This document shows, piece after piece, positions 1 to 7,555 of a stretch of DNA of 18,416 nt. A program made the translations under genes and the position numbers. Source of the stretch: Puniceicoccales bacterium (GTDB taxonomy: Bacteria; Verrucomicrobiota; Verrucomicrobiia; Opitutales; JAIRLM01); assembly GCA_031258995.1 (NCBI GenBank), contig JAIRMB010000036.1, forward strand, positions 1 to 18,416, read 5' to 3'. The notes beneath the pieces are model-generated. The model saw nothing but the letters and a program-made list of their open reading frames with translations. It ran no database searches and was not told the DNA's origin. Numbering within the stretch: the stretch's first letter is position 1; each line of letters begins with the position of its first letter.

Positions 1-294
1 GGCATGCCGCAGAATGGCAGCCCGGTGCTAACCCTATCGTTCACCGCCGTGCTCGCATCCATCGGTGCGGCGAGCGTACCAGGCGGAGGTGTACTAATGC
101 TAATCCTGGCCCTCGAATCGGTCGGATTGGAGGTGGCGGCCGGTTCCGCCGTAGCTGCCGCCTATGCCCTTCTGTTAGGATTCGACAGCCTGCTCGAAAT
201 GGGGCGTACCTCGATAAATGTGACCGCCGATATCGCTGGCATCGCCATCATTGCAAAAAGCGAAAAAATGTTGGATTTGAGTAAGTGGAAATAG
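1..294 (+). CDS. Dicarboxylate/amino acid:cation symporter (DAACS family), C-terminal part
   Basis: The reading frame is open at the left edge, so the start lies outside the window. The 97 visible codons correspond to the end of a GltP/GltPh-type symporter, an inner-membrane elevator transporter that brings in dicarboxylates or amino acids with Na+ or H+. Visible landmarks are the HP2 hairpin motif ASIGAASVPGGGVLML and the substrate/Na+-binding helix 8 motif FDSLLEMGRTSINVTADIAG. That helix keeps the first Asp, the RT pair that binds the substrate side chain, the Asn of NV and the last Asp. The second acidic position is Glu rather than the usual Asp. The stop is TAG at 292-294, with only a short hydrophilic tail after helix 8, as expected. 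Exact substrate cannot be read from this part. A second, more divergent member of the family lies at 9876-11024. Confidence 0.85.
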   Translation, partial: GMPQNGSPVLTLSFTAVLASIGAASVPGGGVLMLILALESVGLEVAAGSAVAAAYALLLGFDSLLEMGRTSINVTADIAGIAIIAKSEKMLDLSKWK

Positions 295-699
295 CCCCAG
301 ACGTCTTGCGCCACTTGTAAATACAAAGTACTTCCCTTCCCGATTGACCCGGCGACCCTGCTGCCAGGTTCCGTAGCATCGCCGGCTGGTCGGACTGAAG
401 AAATTTGAACCCTCGACCTCTTGCGCTACATAAGAAAGGACAGGCCATTCCCATGGGGTTCGCAAATCCTAGGCGAAGAATCCAACAGGACCTATGGCCA
501 CTGCCGCCGCAGCTGAAGTTATGGAACACTCTACGAATGGCTACGGAGAAATAAGGCCTTTTACGGCAACCTACAAACGGACACCTGGAAACGGTCCCGG
601 GCGGTGTACTGCCGACGTCGCCAAAAAAGGCGCGATTCTCATCATCGAACCCATCTACCAGAGAAGAAGGGCACCCTTTACAATCAATCTCGCGGATAA
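295..699. other. Gene-poor stretch after the symporter
   Basis: About 400 bases separate the symporter stop from the end of the metalloprotease-like pseudogene. The only thing recognised is the tRNA-Pro 3'-half copy at 387-424. Open frames cross the stretch on both strands, but their translations are rich in Cys, Arg and Gly without family resemblance, and one runs antisense through the symporter end. I read it as non-coding or decayed DNA. Confidence 0.5.
387..424 (-). repeat. Duplicated tRNA-Pro 3' half, putative attachment-site copy
   Basis: These 38 bases match the 3' half of the intact tRNA-Pro at 3248-3285 in the same orientation. They cover the CCA end, acceptor 3' strand, T arm, variable region and 3' side of the anticodon stem. 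I count four differences, all transitions. The similarity stops abruptly at the anticodon stem on one side and at the CCA on the other. In this copy the T stem would be held mainly by G-T pairs, so it is not a working tRNA. Site-specific integration into tRNA 3' ends leaves such direct repeats, so this is probably the distal att site of an island lying between the two copies. Confidence 0.65.
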
Positions 700-1589
700 C
701 TACGCGACAGCACATACAGATCTACGCGGCGGTGGCGTAAATTGTGGCAAATTACCCACCGCCATCATTCCTCCTCCGGCAGGAATGCGAATCTTTGCGA
801 TCAAACTGGAAATTATATGCAATAATTCATCTCTTTGACACCACCACAAATCACTAAAAAGACTTCTAAATGCCGCGACATCAAGGTGAGACAAACGGAT
901 AAAATATTTCGCCACCGGAATAGGAGGACTTGGTGTCAACGGAACATTGGAGAACAAATCAAAAAAAGTTACAGCAAGTCTGGGATTACCACCAGCACCA
1001 GCATTATAAGCTTCTCGATAAAAGACGCCATCGCCAGGCGCAAACGGCAATCCACCTCCTGCAGGAGGAGGAATAATCCTATCAACGGGCAATATATTAA
1101 CGAATTCAAGAGCATTATTCGCCTTCCACATATCTAAAAAAGCTTTTTGGGCGGTTGTATTTGCATCGTACGTATCCATGTTAGCCAGAGGCCCGGCAGC
1201 TACGCCGTTTTGACCGACCACAACATCCCTATACACCGACTGTGCCACAGCCATCATCCGCGCAAAGAGCGAACCCGGACCAGCAGGCGTTTGTGTGGCG
1301 TACAGAAAATGGCCCAGTTCGTGCGCAAGAGCCACCGCAGGAGGAATATCAGCACGAACAAACCTGATTTTCCCATCCCCATCATTGCCCAATAGGACAC
1401 AGCTATCGCCCACATGCGAAGCACCATTCCACTTCACATTTAACTCTAACTCATCTGCACGTAACTATTTCTGCATATAGGTCTTACTGGCGCGCCAAAA
1501 TTGAAAACACTGTTAACCTGTCCGCCCGTGACGCCCGCCCACCCGACCGGCGGATTAGCATTTAATGCAGTAACAACATCAGCCCACAT
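700..1589 (-). pseudogene. HELGH zinc-metalloprotease-like protein, frameshifted
   Basis: Two adjoining minus-strand frames look like one broken gene. The upstream piece starts with ATG at 1589, gives 47 codons (MWADVVTALNANPPVGW...) and stops at 1446-1448. The downstream piece is open from about 1464 to the stop at 700 and can be read from GTG at 1437 as 245 codons. They overlap near 1446-1464, and one single-base indel there would join them into about 290 residues. The downstream piece carries PAVALAHELGHFLYA, a canonical HExxH zinc-binding helix (His39, Glu40 and His43 counted from the GTG). A later segment, FYREAYNAGAGGNPRL, could supply a third ligand. Small one-domain HExxH proteins of this kind include the M91 type III effectors (NleD type), so a secreted effector is possible, but family membership is a guess. 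The downstream part alone could still be expressed. Confidence 0.5.
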
Positions 1590-1620
1590 AACAGGACTCC
1601 AAAAAACAAACAAAATAAGA

Positions 1621-2037
1621 CTACCTCAGTCCAAAACAACTTCCGGGTAGCAACCTAGCGTCGCTAGTAAACTCCATAACCCTGAGAAGCAGCGAGAGCG
1701 CATTTTCCACATCCCTTTGACTTGCACCAATTCTCACGGTACCGTTTACGCTCGTCAATCTGCCAAGAAGTAGAAGCAATTCGGAAAAACTTTGCTTGAA
1801 TTCACCAGAGAGCATTTTCCCACACATCTCATAACCATGCAGCAGCTTAAGTAATACTGATACCCGATTTCGTGCTGCACGATCTGTCACGTTGGGAGCC
1901 GCGTGCGCGTTGGCCAACTGGCCCGGTTGGCCAATTCCAGGCGGCGGCGTTGTGAAAACAGATGGAAAATCAAAAGGTTGCGGGAGGTCATGCCGCCCCC
2001 TATCGGCGTCAAAAACCACACTCGCTTGAACACCCAT
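1621..2037 (-). CDS. Hypothetical protein in the island
   Basis: Not recognised. ATG at 2037 gives 138 residues, and the frame can be extended to a TTG at 2106 (161 residues). The N-terminal half is Pro- and Gly-rich (TTPPPGIGQPGQL). The C-terminal half is predicted helical and leucine-rich (FSELLLLLGRL, ALSLLLRVMEF). There is no signal peptide, no membrane segment and no obvious motif. The next ORF downstream on the same strand is the broken metalloprotease-like gene, whose first ATG lies about 30 bases past this stop, so the two may once have been co-transcribed. In an island with several broken genes, this ORF may also be a remnant. Confidence 0.35.
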   Translation of the reverse strand: MGVQASVVFDADRGRHDLPQPFDFPSVFTTPPPGIGQPGQLANAHAAPNVTDRAARNRVSVLLKLLHGYEMCGKMLSGEFKQSFSELLLLLGRLTSVNGTVRIGASQRDVENALSLLLRVMEFTSDARLLPGSCFGLR

Positions 2038-2116
2038 GCACCTACATGGTAGAGGTGAAAACACAGCCGTCAAACCTCTCCGGCGGAGAAATCGTGCATT
2101 AAACAAAAAAATAACA

Positions 2117-2323
2117 CTAAATCACTCGCGCAACCTCGATCATACTCACGTCTAGGGCCGCAGCTATGGAGCAGAGCACAGCGTTGCGCAAAATGGACGT
2201 CTGCGAAACGAGTTTACCCAGCGCCTCGCCGAGTGTGTCTCCCGGGCCGCCGATGAAGGAAATCGCGCTAAGTGCCGTTGCATCAGCGCCAAAGCCAAGA
2301 CAGCCGAATAGAAAATTCGCCAT
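2117..2323 (-). CDS. Small hypothetical protein in the island
   Basis: ATG at 2323 gives 68 residues and is preceded at a good distance by GGAG. The frame also has an earlier start at 2356 with no visible ribosome site. The N-terminus is hydrophobic (MANFLFGCLGFGADATALSA), followed by a Gly-rich turn and a helical C-terminal half (LGEALGKLVSQTSILRNAVL). No family recognised. It is co-directional with, and just upstream of, the 138-residue ORF. Size and helical C-terminus would fit a small secreted or structural protein, but nothing specific supports that. Confidence 0.35.
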   Translation of the reverse strand: MANFLFGCLGFGADATALSAISFIGGPGDTLGEALGKLVSQTSILRNAVLCSIAAALDVSMIEVARVI

Positions 2324-2438
2324 AGGATGCTCCGATTGGGCTCTTTTGTCGCGCATCTAGCTGTCGTAGCGAGACATAGATCTCTGACCTTGGGCGGAAC
2401 TGCGCGAATTGCGGAAAACTTCCTCCGGATAAATGTGC

Positions 2439-3247
2439 CTAATTAGTCAATCGGGCACCGTCCACTACGGCCAGCGTTGCCCTTAGCACAGCAGATGTAT
2501 CTGCAAATTCGAGATTTACCCTCCGCTCGTAAAAGGTAACCATCAGCGGCAGTCCTCTGGCGAAATTTTTCGCCCAAACCAGTCGCCAGCGCGATCTTCA
2601 AAGGCATCTAAGAGTAGCGATTAAATTCGATTGGGCGCAAATTGGCTGCTAAAATGGAGAAGGGCGAGTAGAGTGTGTCGGGAAAGAATCCGCCGGAACA
2701 ATTTATGGCAAACAGCACGGCGCTAAGTTTCCCATTAGATCCCCAGCCGCTGCCGATAAAGTGCCGCAGGTGACCGCAATACTTTGTGAAGCTGTGCCCC
2801 GTAGCTGCTCCGCTCCGAGTAGTAACGGAACCGGGAGGTGCCAATGTCGTTGGCTGGAAGTAGAAAGCTCCACCGTCCTCCCACTTAGCGCTCGCATAGG
2901 CCTGCATATGTAGACGTCCTAAGGGCAGATCTGGACATACTTACCGACATCGGAGGCCTCAAATGCATTTGCTCCAGCCGTCGCTGCGACGAAGCCCATT
3001 GCCACGCTAATGCTAAATGTTACAGCGGGATTTATGTCATTTATTGAGAAATCGTGAGTTGGCATTTTCGTAAAGAAAATCTGTGCGATGGAGGAATTTA
3101 CGCCATCATTCCATTTTAGTTGGAGCGGAGGCAACGACTGCTCCGTCAGAATTAGTGAATCGCCTCAGGCTGCCCAATTGAGGTTTTTAATCGTCGCCTC
3201 CGATAAGTCATCGGAGTTCACGGTGGCTACCAGTGGCTCTGAGTGCT
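2439..3247 (-). pseudogene. Phage tail-like structural protein, multiply broken and truncated at the tRNA
   Basis: Protein-like sequence continues across at least four reading-frame pieces on the minus strand. Piece one begins at the tRNA-Pro end and reads VATVNSDDLSEATIKNLNWA, then an in-frame TGA (3165-3167), then GDSLILTEQSLPPLQLKWND and, further on, ANAFEASDVGKYVQI. It stops at 2919. A second frame continues to 2608 (KWEDGGAFYFQPTTLAPPG). A third gives AFEDRAGDWFG, and a fourth gives FARGLPLMVTFYERR, ending at 2439. From memory, the spaced elements DL..l.W...gDsLil...PP..L, F.a.DVG..v.I and RG.P..VtFyeqR resemble a tail-associated protein of tailed phages. The N-terminus is missing because the frame runs straight into the tRNA gene. 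One nonsense and at least three frame changes make it a pseudogene. The phage assignment rests on pattern memory. Confidence 0.5.
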
Positions 3248-3324
3248 TGGTCGGACTGGAGAGATTCGAACTCTCGACCTCTTGCACCCCATGCAAGCGC
3301 GCTACCAGACTACGCCACAGCCCG
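3248..3324 (-). tRNA. tRNA-Pro (anticodon GGG)
   Basis: The minus strand folds into a complete cloverleaf. The acceptor stem is CGGGCTG with CAGTCCG. The D stem is GCGT/GCGC with loop AGTCTGGTA. The anticodon stem is CTTGC/GCAAG with loop ATGGGGT, giving anticodon GGG. The T arm is GAGAG-TTCGAAT-CTCTC, and ACCA is encoded at the end. The C1-G72 pair is typical of bacterial tRNA-Pro, and the anticodon loop matches that of other bacterial tRNA-Pro(GGG). Its 3' half is duplicated at 387-424, making it the likely integration target of the adjoining island. Confidence 0.95.
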
Positions 3325-3523
3325 TAAAAAGGGGCCAGGGAACCTACGGCACTCGGGCAACCTCGCTACCGGTGCTTCCTTCCAGATCTCGCGGAGTTCG
3401 CGGGCGCACCGCCGCATAGGGCCTGACCCACCGCCCACTCCGGCTGAAAAAAATTCTTCCGCAAGCGAAAAGTTCACGGAAAAGCGTTGACACGTCTAAG
3501 TTGCTTCCTCCCAATCATTTTCC

Positions 3524-4621
3524 ATGATCCGCAGCGCGCTGCTGCCGTACTTCCTGGCGGGAACGGTCTTCCTTTCCGGTTGCCGTTCCGTCGGTCCAAC
3601 CGCCCTCCAGCAGAGCCATTCCGATTTCAACTGCGCCATTGCCCACAGCAACGATGAACAGCTGCTATTAAATCTGGTGCGCATGCGCTATTTGGAAACG
3701 ACCCTTTTTCTAGAAGTGGGCACGATAACAGATTCCCGCAGCCGCAGCTGCCGGGTGGGCGTGGATGGCATGAAACTTTTTGTCGATCCTTCCGAACGGA
3801 TCATGGAGCTTACCCCCACGGCCGGCGCATCGATATCCCAGATGCCGACGGTGGTCTATTCCCCCATGCAGGGACAGACTTTCGTGAAGCGACTCTTTTC
3901 TCCGATGCCGCTGCCCGTCCTACTCAGCCTGATCCAGTCCGGCTGGTCTGCCAGCCGCGTCTTTGGCATTTTCGTGGAAAGTGTTAATAATTTGCAAAAT
4001 GCGCCCACGGCCTCAGGACCAACGCCGGCCCGCGTCCCCGTCTACCAGGATTTTTACCGCATGGCCCAGCTGTTCACGAGGTTACTGTGGGACGGGTCCC
4101 TCACCATGGGAATGAGCGCGGGAGATCCCCGACAGGTAGTTCTGTGCTTCTTCGACTACGGCTCGAACCGCCAAGATATCTGCGAATTGAAGGAGCTGCT
4201 CGATTTACCGCAGGACCAGGACCGCTTCGTTTTTCGTGAAAACTTTTTCTACGTTGCGGAAGGAGAACTGGAACTGCGTCTTCGCGCACGTTCCGTGCAG
4301 GGAGCTATGTTTTACTTAGCCAATGGAGTACGAATTCCTCCGGAGCATTGTGATGCGGGTGTCGTCGCCGTCACCCGCTACCCCAGTGGCAGCGCGTTCG
4401 ACTGGTCCGATCTCCTGGGCCAACTTTTTACCGTACACTGCAGCAAAGAACGGCCTGAAAATGCCTTTGTCTCCGTGCGGCACCGGGACTACTGGTTCTA
4501 CGTGGAGGACAGTGACATCACATCGAAAGCCACCTTTATGTTGCTCGCAAATGCATTCAGCCTACAGGCGGGGGATGCGGGGATCATCGCTCCGACTCTA
4601 GCTATATCTACCGCACGCTAG
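3524..4621 (+). CDS. Conserved lipoprotein of unknown function
   Basis: 365 residues from ATG at 3524, with no clear Shine-Dalgarno sequence. The N-terminus is a lipoprotein signal: hydrophobic stretch, lipobox LSGC with Cys20 as the lipidated residue, then RSVG, which does not suggest inner-membrane retention by the Asp+2 rule. After the signal, FNCAIAHSNDEQLLLNLVRM followed by RYLETTLFLEVGTI matches a pattern I remember from uncharacterised lipoproteins of Gram-negative bacteria (bind/yN.Ai..S..eQlLLN.VRlRY...). The C-terminal part ends in a plausible beta-rich domain (FMLLANAFSLQAGD). It is probably an outer-membrane-anchored protein facing the periplasm. Its last 14 bases overlap the end of the convergent coiled-coil gene. 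No function can be assigned. Confidence 0.75.
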   Translation: MIRSALLPYFLAGTVFLSGCRSVGPTALQQSHSDFNCAIAHSNDEQLLLNLVRMRYLETTLFLEVGTITDSRSRSCRVGVDGMKLFVDPSERIMELTPTAGASISQMPTVVYSPMQGQTFVKRLFSPMPLPVLLSLIQSGWSASRVFGIFVESVNNLQNAPTASGPTPARVPVYQDFYRMAQLFTRLLWDGSLTMGMSAGDPRQVVLCFFDYGSNRQDICELKELLDLPQDQDRFVFRENFFYVAEGELELRLRARSVQGAMFYLANGVRIPPEHCDAGVVAVTRYPSGSAFDWSDLLGQLFTVHCSKERPENAFVSVRHRDYWFYVEDSDITSKATFMLLANAFSLQAGDAGIIAPTLAISTAR

Positions 4622-7370
4622 TCTGTCTAAATGCGCGTTGGTGCTCTCGGATTTCTTCTTTGATTAGCTCAAGTTCCCCCCAGAGCGACTTCATCTTATC
4701 GCCACGGGCACGGTCAACATCGAAAGCACGTCCGCTCCTCATTTCCCGGAGAGCTTCCCCAACTGGCATTTGCTTCAATTTACCATCTTTTTTTTGTATT
4801 ACCTCAATTTGAGCCGATGAAACTGACTGCAAAACACTGTCGCTAAGGCTTTCTAGCTCGGAGCGAATTAACTGCAGCTCCGCGTACTGTTCCGGCGTTA
4901 CGGTGCAATCTGGATTGTCGGCGGTAACCCAGAAATTTTCACCCAAAGCCGCTAAGCATTCCCGCAAAAGCAAACCCTCTCTATATTCCGGTAAAAATAG
5001 TCGTTTACCATATGTAATGGTAGGAGCTGAGCATAGAGGCCGTTTACAGCAATTGAATTTAGCCATCGCAAATGCATTTTCCGTCATTTCCACGGAGTCA
5101 CGGAGTGCTACAAGCGTCGCCAGCCTCCCAGTAGTTCCCCCTACATTGTCTACTCTTACGCCAGACGCTCTGAGATGTGTGGGTAGATCATCCTTATTGG
5201 TCCTGATAAACGTAACCTGTACATCGCGTGCTGTGCCTGTGATGGCATCCTCGAGAACATTGCCTAGCTCATATTCTTTGCGCCAAAGCCAAATACAGTC
5301 ATTAAGTCCCGTAAGAAGTGCAGAGAACTTTCCCATGTGCTTCTCCATTATACGCGGCGATATGGCGGACAAAAACCGCTCGTTACCGGTCAGGCCGAGC
5401 TTTTCGTTGAGTTCGCCCACGGGATCCTTCGCATTAGGATCAAAACGGAGGGTACCTCTATTGAATAAGGCCACCTCGGACAGTTTTCGCGCCAAAAATT
5501 CTCCCGGATCACGAGTAAGCACCCCGGGGGGGGCCTCGCGCGGCTCCGGAAATTCTTCCAAAAGAAATCGTGTCTGAAAAACAACCCATTCCATGACATT
5601 TTCCGGACCTTCGCCCGGTTGCTTCGCCCAGCGTTTTTGCTGCAGCGCCAGCTCTGTGCGGACGTCGGCCAAACGTTCTTCGGCTGCGGAAAAGGCTCTA
5701 CGTGCTGCTGTCGCGGCCTCTGCAGCCGTAGTTAAGGCTGTATCAGCAGCGCGCTGGGCCGCTTCAGCCTCGACTAGTCTCGCTCGGGGTTCAGCTAAAG
5801 CTGCATCCTTTCGTTCAGCAGAGTGGGCTCTGCTGCTGGTTCTCACAAAATCCGCAAAAGTTTTTCCAGCATACAGTTCTTTTTCTTCAGCAATTGATTT
5901 GATTTTGAGCCTTATTATACGCATAGCGTCTTGTATAGCAAGAAATTGCTCCTGAGTTATTTTTGCATCCCGTAGTGTCTTCCTTTCGTTCGTCACAATG
6001 TAGTTGGATATCAACGTGTCGCATCGCTCCAATCCCGCCGTACCGAAAACGCATTTCAGAAAATCACCATAGGTGCATTTATCAAATTCCGGCAGGCGGA
6101 TATCATCTCCTATAGATATTCTTTCGGCTCTACTAGCGAGAAAATCCGCGAACCGGTCGCCAGCGTAAATGGCATATGCGCGTATTGCCAATTGATGCGG
6201 GGTAATGGTGAAGTCCTTAAAAATCACACGGAATAGAGTATCAATATAGCTGCACGCTTTCTGAAGCCCGGTGTCACTACGCAGATGCTCCAAGGATGCC
6301 ACTTCTAATAACGACTCGGCCCCTTGCAGGTTTGGATCTACAGCAGTGAGGTCAGCCATTACATCCTGCCTCCAAGTAACTTTGTAAGCCTCGGTTTGTC
6401 TTACTCGGCGGAACTCATTTTTTGCCTCCGTAAGAAGAGTTCTTGCCGTTGTAACACTCGCAGCTGCCGCAATAGCACTTTCCCGCGCCTCGGAAAGACT
6501 ATTCTCTGCCGTACGAATTGCTTCACCTTTCTGTGCAACAGCTTCCTCTGCCTCTTGCACTTCGGTCTGAGCTAGGAGAAGTTCGCTGTAAGAATCCAAC
6601 AGATCTATGAACTTATTCCATTCAGCAACGCCGGGAGGGCTCTTTGCTAGTGATAGGCTGAGGGTACCGGGAGATTCACCCATAGGCATGGAAAGATGCG
6701 CATTTAGCCGCTCAACCATAGCTGCTATGTCCCGTCTCTGGGCCCCATCCTGCACTCGTAAGGATGTCAAATTAAAAGGTTCTTCCGGAGCGGGAGCAGG
6801 ACTTGCCGCTGGCTCCCCGGACTCTCCCGAAGCAGGACTTGCCGCTGGCTCTCCGGACCCTCCCGAAGCAGGACTTGCCGCTGGCTCCCCGGACCCTCCC
6901 GAAGCGGAAGCAGGATTTGCCCTTAGCTGGAGGATGGCATCTGTGATCAACTTTCTGTTTGCGGCGCTATCGCCAGCAAAGATTCTCTCAATTGCGGCGC
7001 CAACTTCGGCGTCAACTTCGGCTTGCGCAAGCTTTTCGGCGTTTTCAGGATTCTGCATCATTCGGCTAACTGCATCGATCGCTGTTCTCAGCTCCCTATT
7101 GGGCGTATCCCGCGCACAAAAGCGATAGATGTATGCCGAGAAAATGGTTGCACACCAATAGAGAATACAGACCAATATGGTTGGAGATGTACGTACAACT
7201 TCTATTAATGGCGCAGCAGCAGCATCAAACTCGGGCAATGACCGCACGAAGCATGCAACAGTTGCTTCGCTTACGCCGAACTTTTTAGAAAGTTCTTCAA
7301 GCGCACGCCTTCCGCCGACAGCTCTTGTAGATATTGACAGTGAGGTAGGTTTAGGCTGGGAGGACTCCAT
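4608..7370 (-). CDS. Large coiled-coil membrane protein, lineage-specific, unknown function
   Basis: 920 residues from ATG at 7370. A TTG four codons earlier is also in frame, and neither start has a clear ribosome site. Order of parts: a Ser/Thr-rich N-terminus, one hydrophobic segment at about residues 61-86 (TILVCILYWCATIFSAYIYR), then a 12-residue Gly-Ser-Glu-Pro-Ala repeat present three times at about 158-194. The first Ala/Glu-rich coiled coil spans about 268-325 and the second about 518-580. A globular C-terminal region follows, containing a Cys-rich patch (FNCCKRPLCSAP). Two middle segments share ITxxQ followed later by YAGxxFADF, suggesting an internal duplication. No enzyme motif was seen. 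One transmembrane helix plus long coiled coils recalls host-interface or inclusion-membrane-type proteins of intracellular PVC bacteria, but that is analogy only. It faces the tpiA promoter region divergently. Confidence 0.75.
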   Translation of the reverse strand: MESSQPKPTSLSISTRAVGGRRALEELSKKFGVSEATVACFVRSLPEFDAAAAPLIEVVRTSPTILVCILYWCATIFSAYIYRFCARDTPNRELRTAIDAVSRMMQNPENAEKLAQAEVDAEVGAAIERIFAGDSAANRKLITDAILQLRANPASASGGSGEPAASPASGGSGEPAASPASGESGEPAASPAPAPEEPFNLTSLRVQDGAQRRDIAAMVERLNAHLSMPMGESPGTLSLSLAKSPPGVAEWNKFIDLLDSYSELLLAQTEVQEAEEAVAQKGEAIRTAENSLSEARESAIAAAASVTTARTLLTEAKNEFRRVRQTEAYKVTWRQDVMADLTAVDPNLQGAESLLEVASLEHLRSDTGLQKACSYIDTLFRVIFKDFTITPHQLAIRAYAIYAGDRFADFLASRAERISIGDDIRLPEFDKCTYGDFLKCVFGTAGLERCDTLISNYIVTNERKTLRDAKITQEQFLAIQDAMRIIRLKIKSIAEEKELYAGKTFADFVRTSSRAHSAERKDAALAEPRARLVEAEAAQRAADTALTTAAEAATAARRAFSAAEERLADVRTELALQQKRWAKQPGEGPENVMEWVVFQTRFLLEEFPEPREAPPGVLTRDPGEFLARKLSEVALFNRGTLRFDPNAKDPVGELNEKLGLTGNERFLSAISPRIMEKHMGKFSALLTGLNDCIWLWRKEYELGNVLEDAITGTARDVQVTFIRTNKDDLPTHLRASGVRVDNVGGTTGRLATLVALRDSVEMTENAFAMAKFNCCKRPLCSAPTITYGKRLFLPEYREGLLLRECLAALGENFWVTADNPDCTVTPEQYAELQLIRSELESLSDSVLQSVSSAQIEVIQKKDGKLKQMPVGEALREMRSGRAFDVDRARGDKMKSLWGELELIKEEIREHQRAFRQTSVR
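6796..6903 (-). repeat. Tandem repeat, 3 x 36 nt, in frame
   Basis: Three consecutive 36-base units begin at 6796, 6832 and 6868. They differ at only two positions (CCCC/CTCC and ACTC/ACCC). A partial, diverged unit continues from about 6904. The unit is a multiple of three and encodes a 12-residue Ser-Gly-Glu-Pro-Ala-rich linker between the membrane segment and the first coiled coil of the large protein. Near-identity at the DNA level suggests recent expansion by slippage or unequal recombination, so copy number may vary between strains. Confidence 0.9.
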
Positions 7371-7489
7371 ATCTAGTGTCAATTATGCGTAAAAACCTTT
7401 TAATTGGCAAATTATTTTTTATCGTTTTTTTAAAAACTGCTGGCAGAGAGGATTTTCTCATAATTAGGCTGCAAATTTCTGAAAGGGCG

Positions 7490-7511
7490 CGCCGCCCGCC
7501 AATCGGCGGCG
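7490..7511. other. Hairpin in the tpiA upstream region
   Basis: CGCCGCC and GGCGGCG form a perfect 7-bp stem around an 8-base loop, about 45 bases before the tpiA start. The rest of the 7371-7555 intergenic gap is A/T-rich with runs of T. The hairpin could lie in the tpiA leader. No terminator-type T run follows it. Confidence 0.35.
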
Positions 7512-7555
7512 AATGCCGTTGACGAAGCGATCCTTCCTGGTGATTTTGTGAAAGG

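Larger units (their letters stand above)
387..3250. mobile_element. Putative decayed genomic island bounded by tRNA-Pro sequence
   Basis: The segment is bracketed by the intact tRNA-Pro and the partial copy of its 3' half in direct orientation. Its genes all read on the minus strand and include a broken phage tail-like gene, two short unknown ORFs and a frameshifted metalloprotease-like gene. It appears more A/T-rich by eye than the housekeeping genes around it. No integrase, transposase or terminal inverted repeat was seen. Either the recombinase was lost, or the element depended on one supplied elsewhere. The boundaries rest on the direct repeat alone. Confidence 0.5.

Noticed and set aside
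248..715. 155-codon minus-strand open frame crossing the symporter end
   Set aside because: It is antisense to the conserved symporter C-terminus and its translation is Cys/Arg-rich noise.
494..838. 114-codon plus-strand open frame in the island
   Set aside because: It runs antisense into the HELGH gene, has no ribosome site and shows no family resemblance. The minus-strand frame is the better reading.
2559..2574. Short palindrome GGCGAAATTTTTCGCC
   Set aside because: It is a 7-bp stem with a 2-base loop inside a pseudogene. It is too short and isolated to assign a role.
3198..3216. 7-bp hairpin just downstream of the tRNA-Pro 3' end
   Set aside because: It could end the tRNA transcript, but no T run follows on the minus strand and it lies within the phage-like remnant.
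4903..5577. Long plus-strand frame opposite the coiled-coil gene
   Set aside because: It is a shadow of a gene with consistent domain structure. Other plus-strand frames at 5593-5955 and 6607-7128 are rejected for the same reason.
6796..6903. CRISPR array
   Set aside because: The units are contiguous with no spacers, and they keep one open frame as a protein linker.
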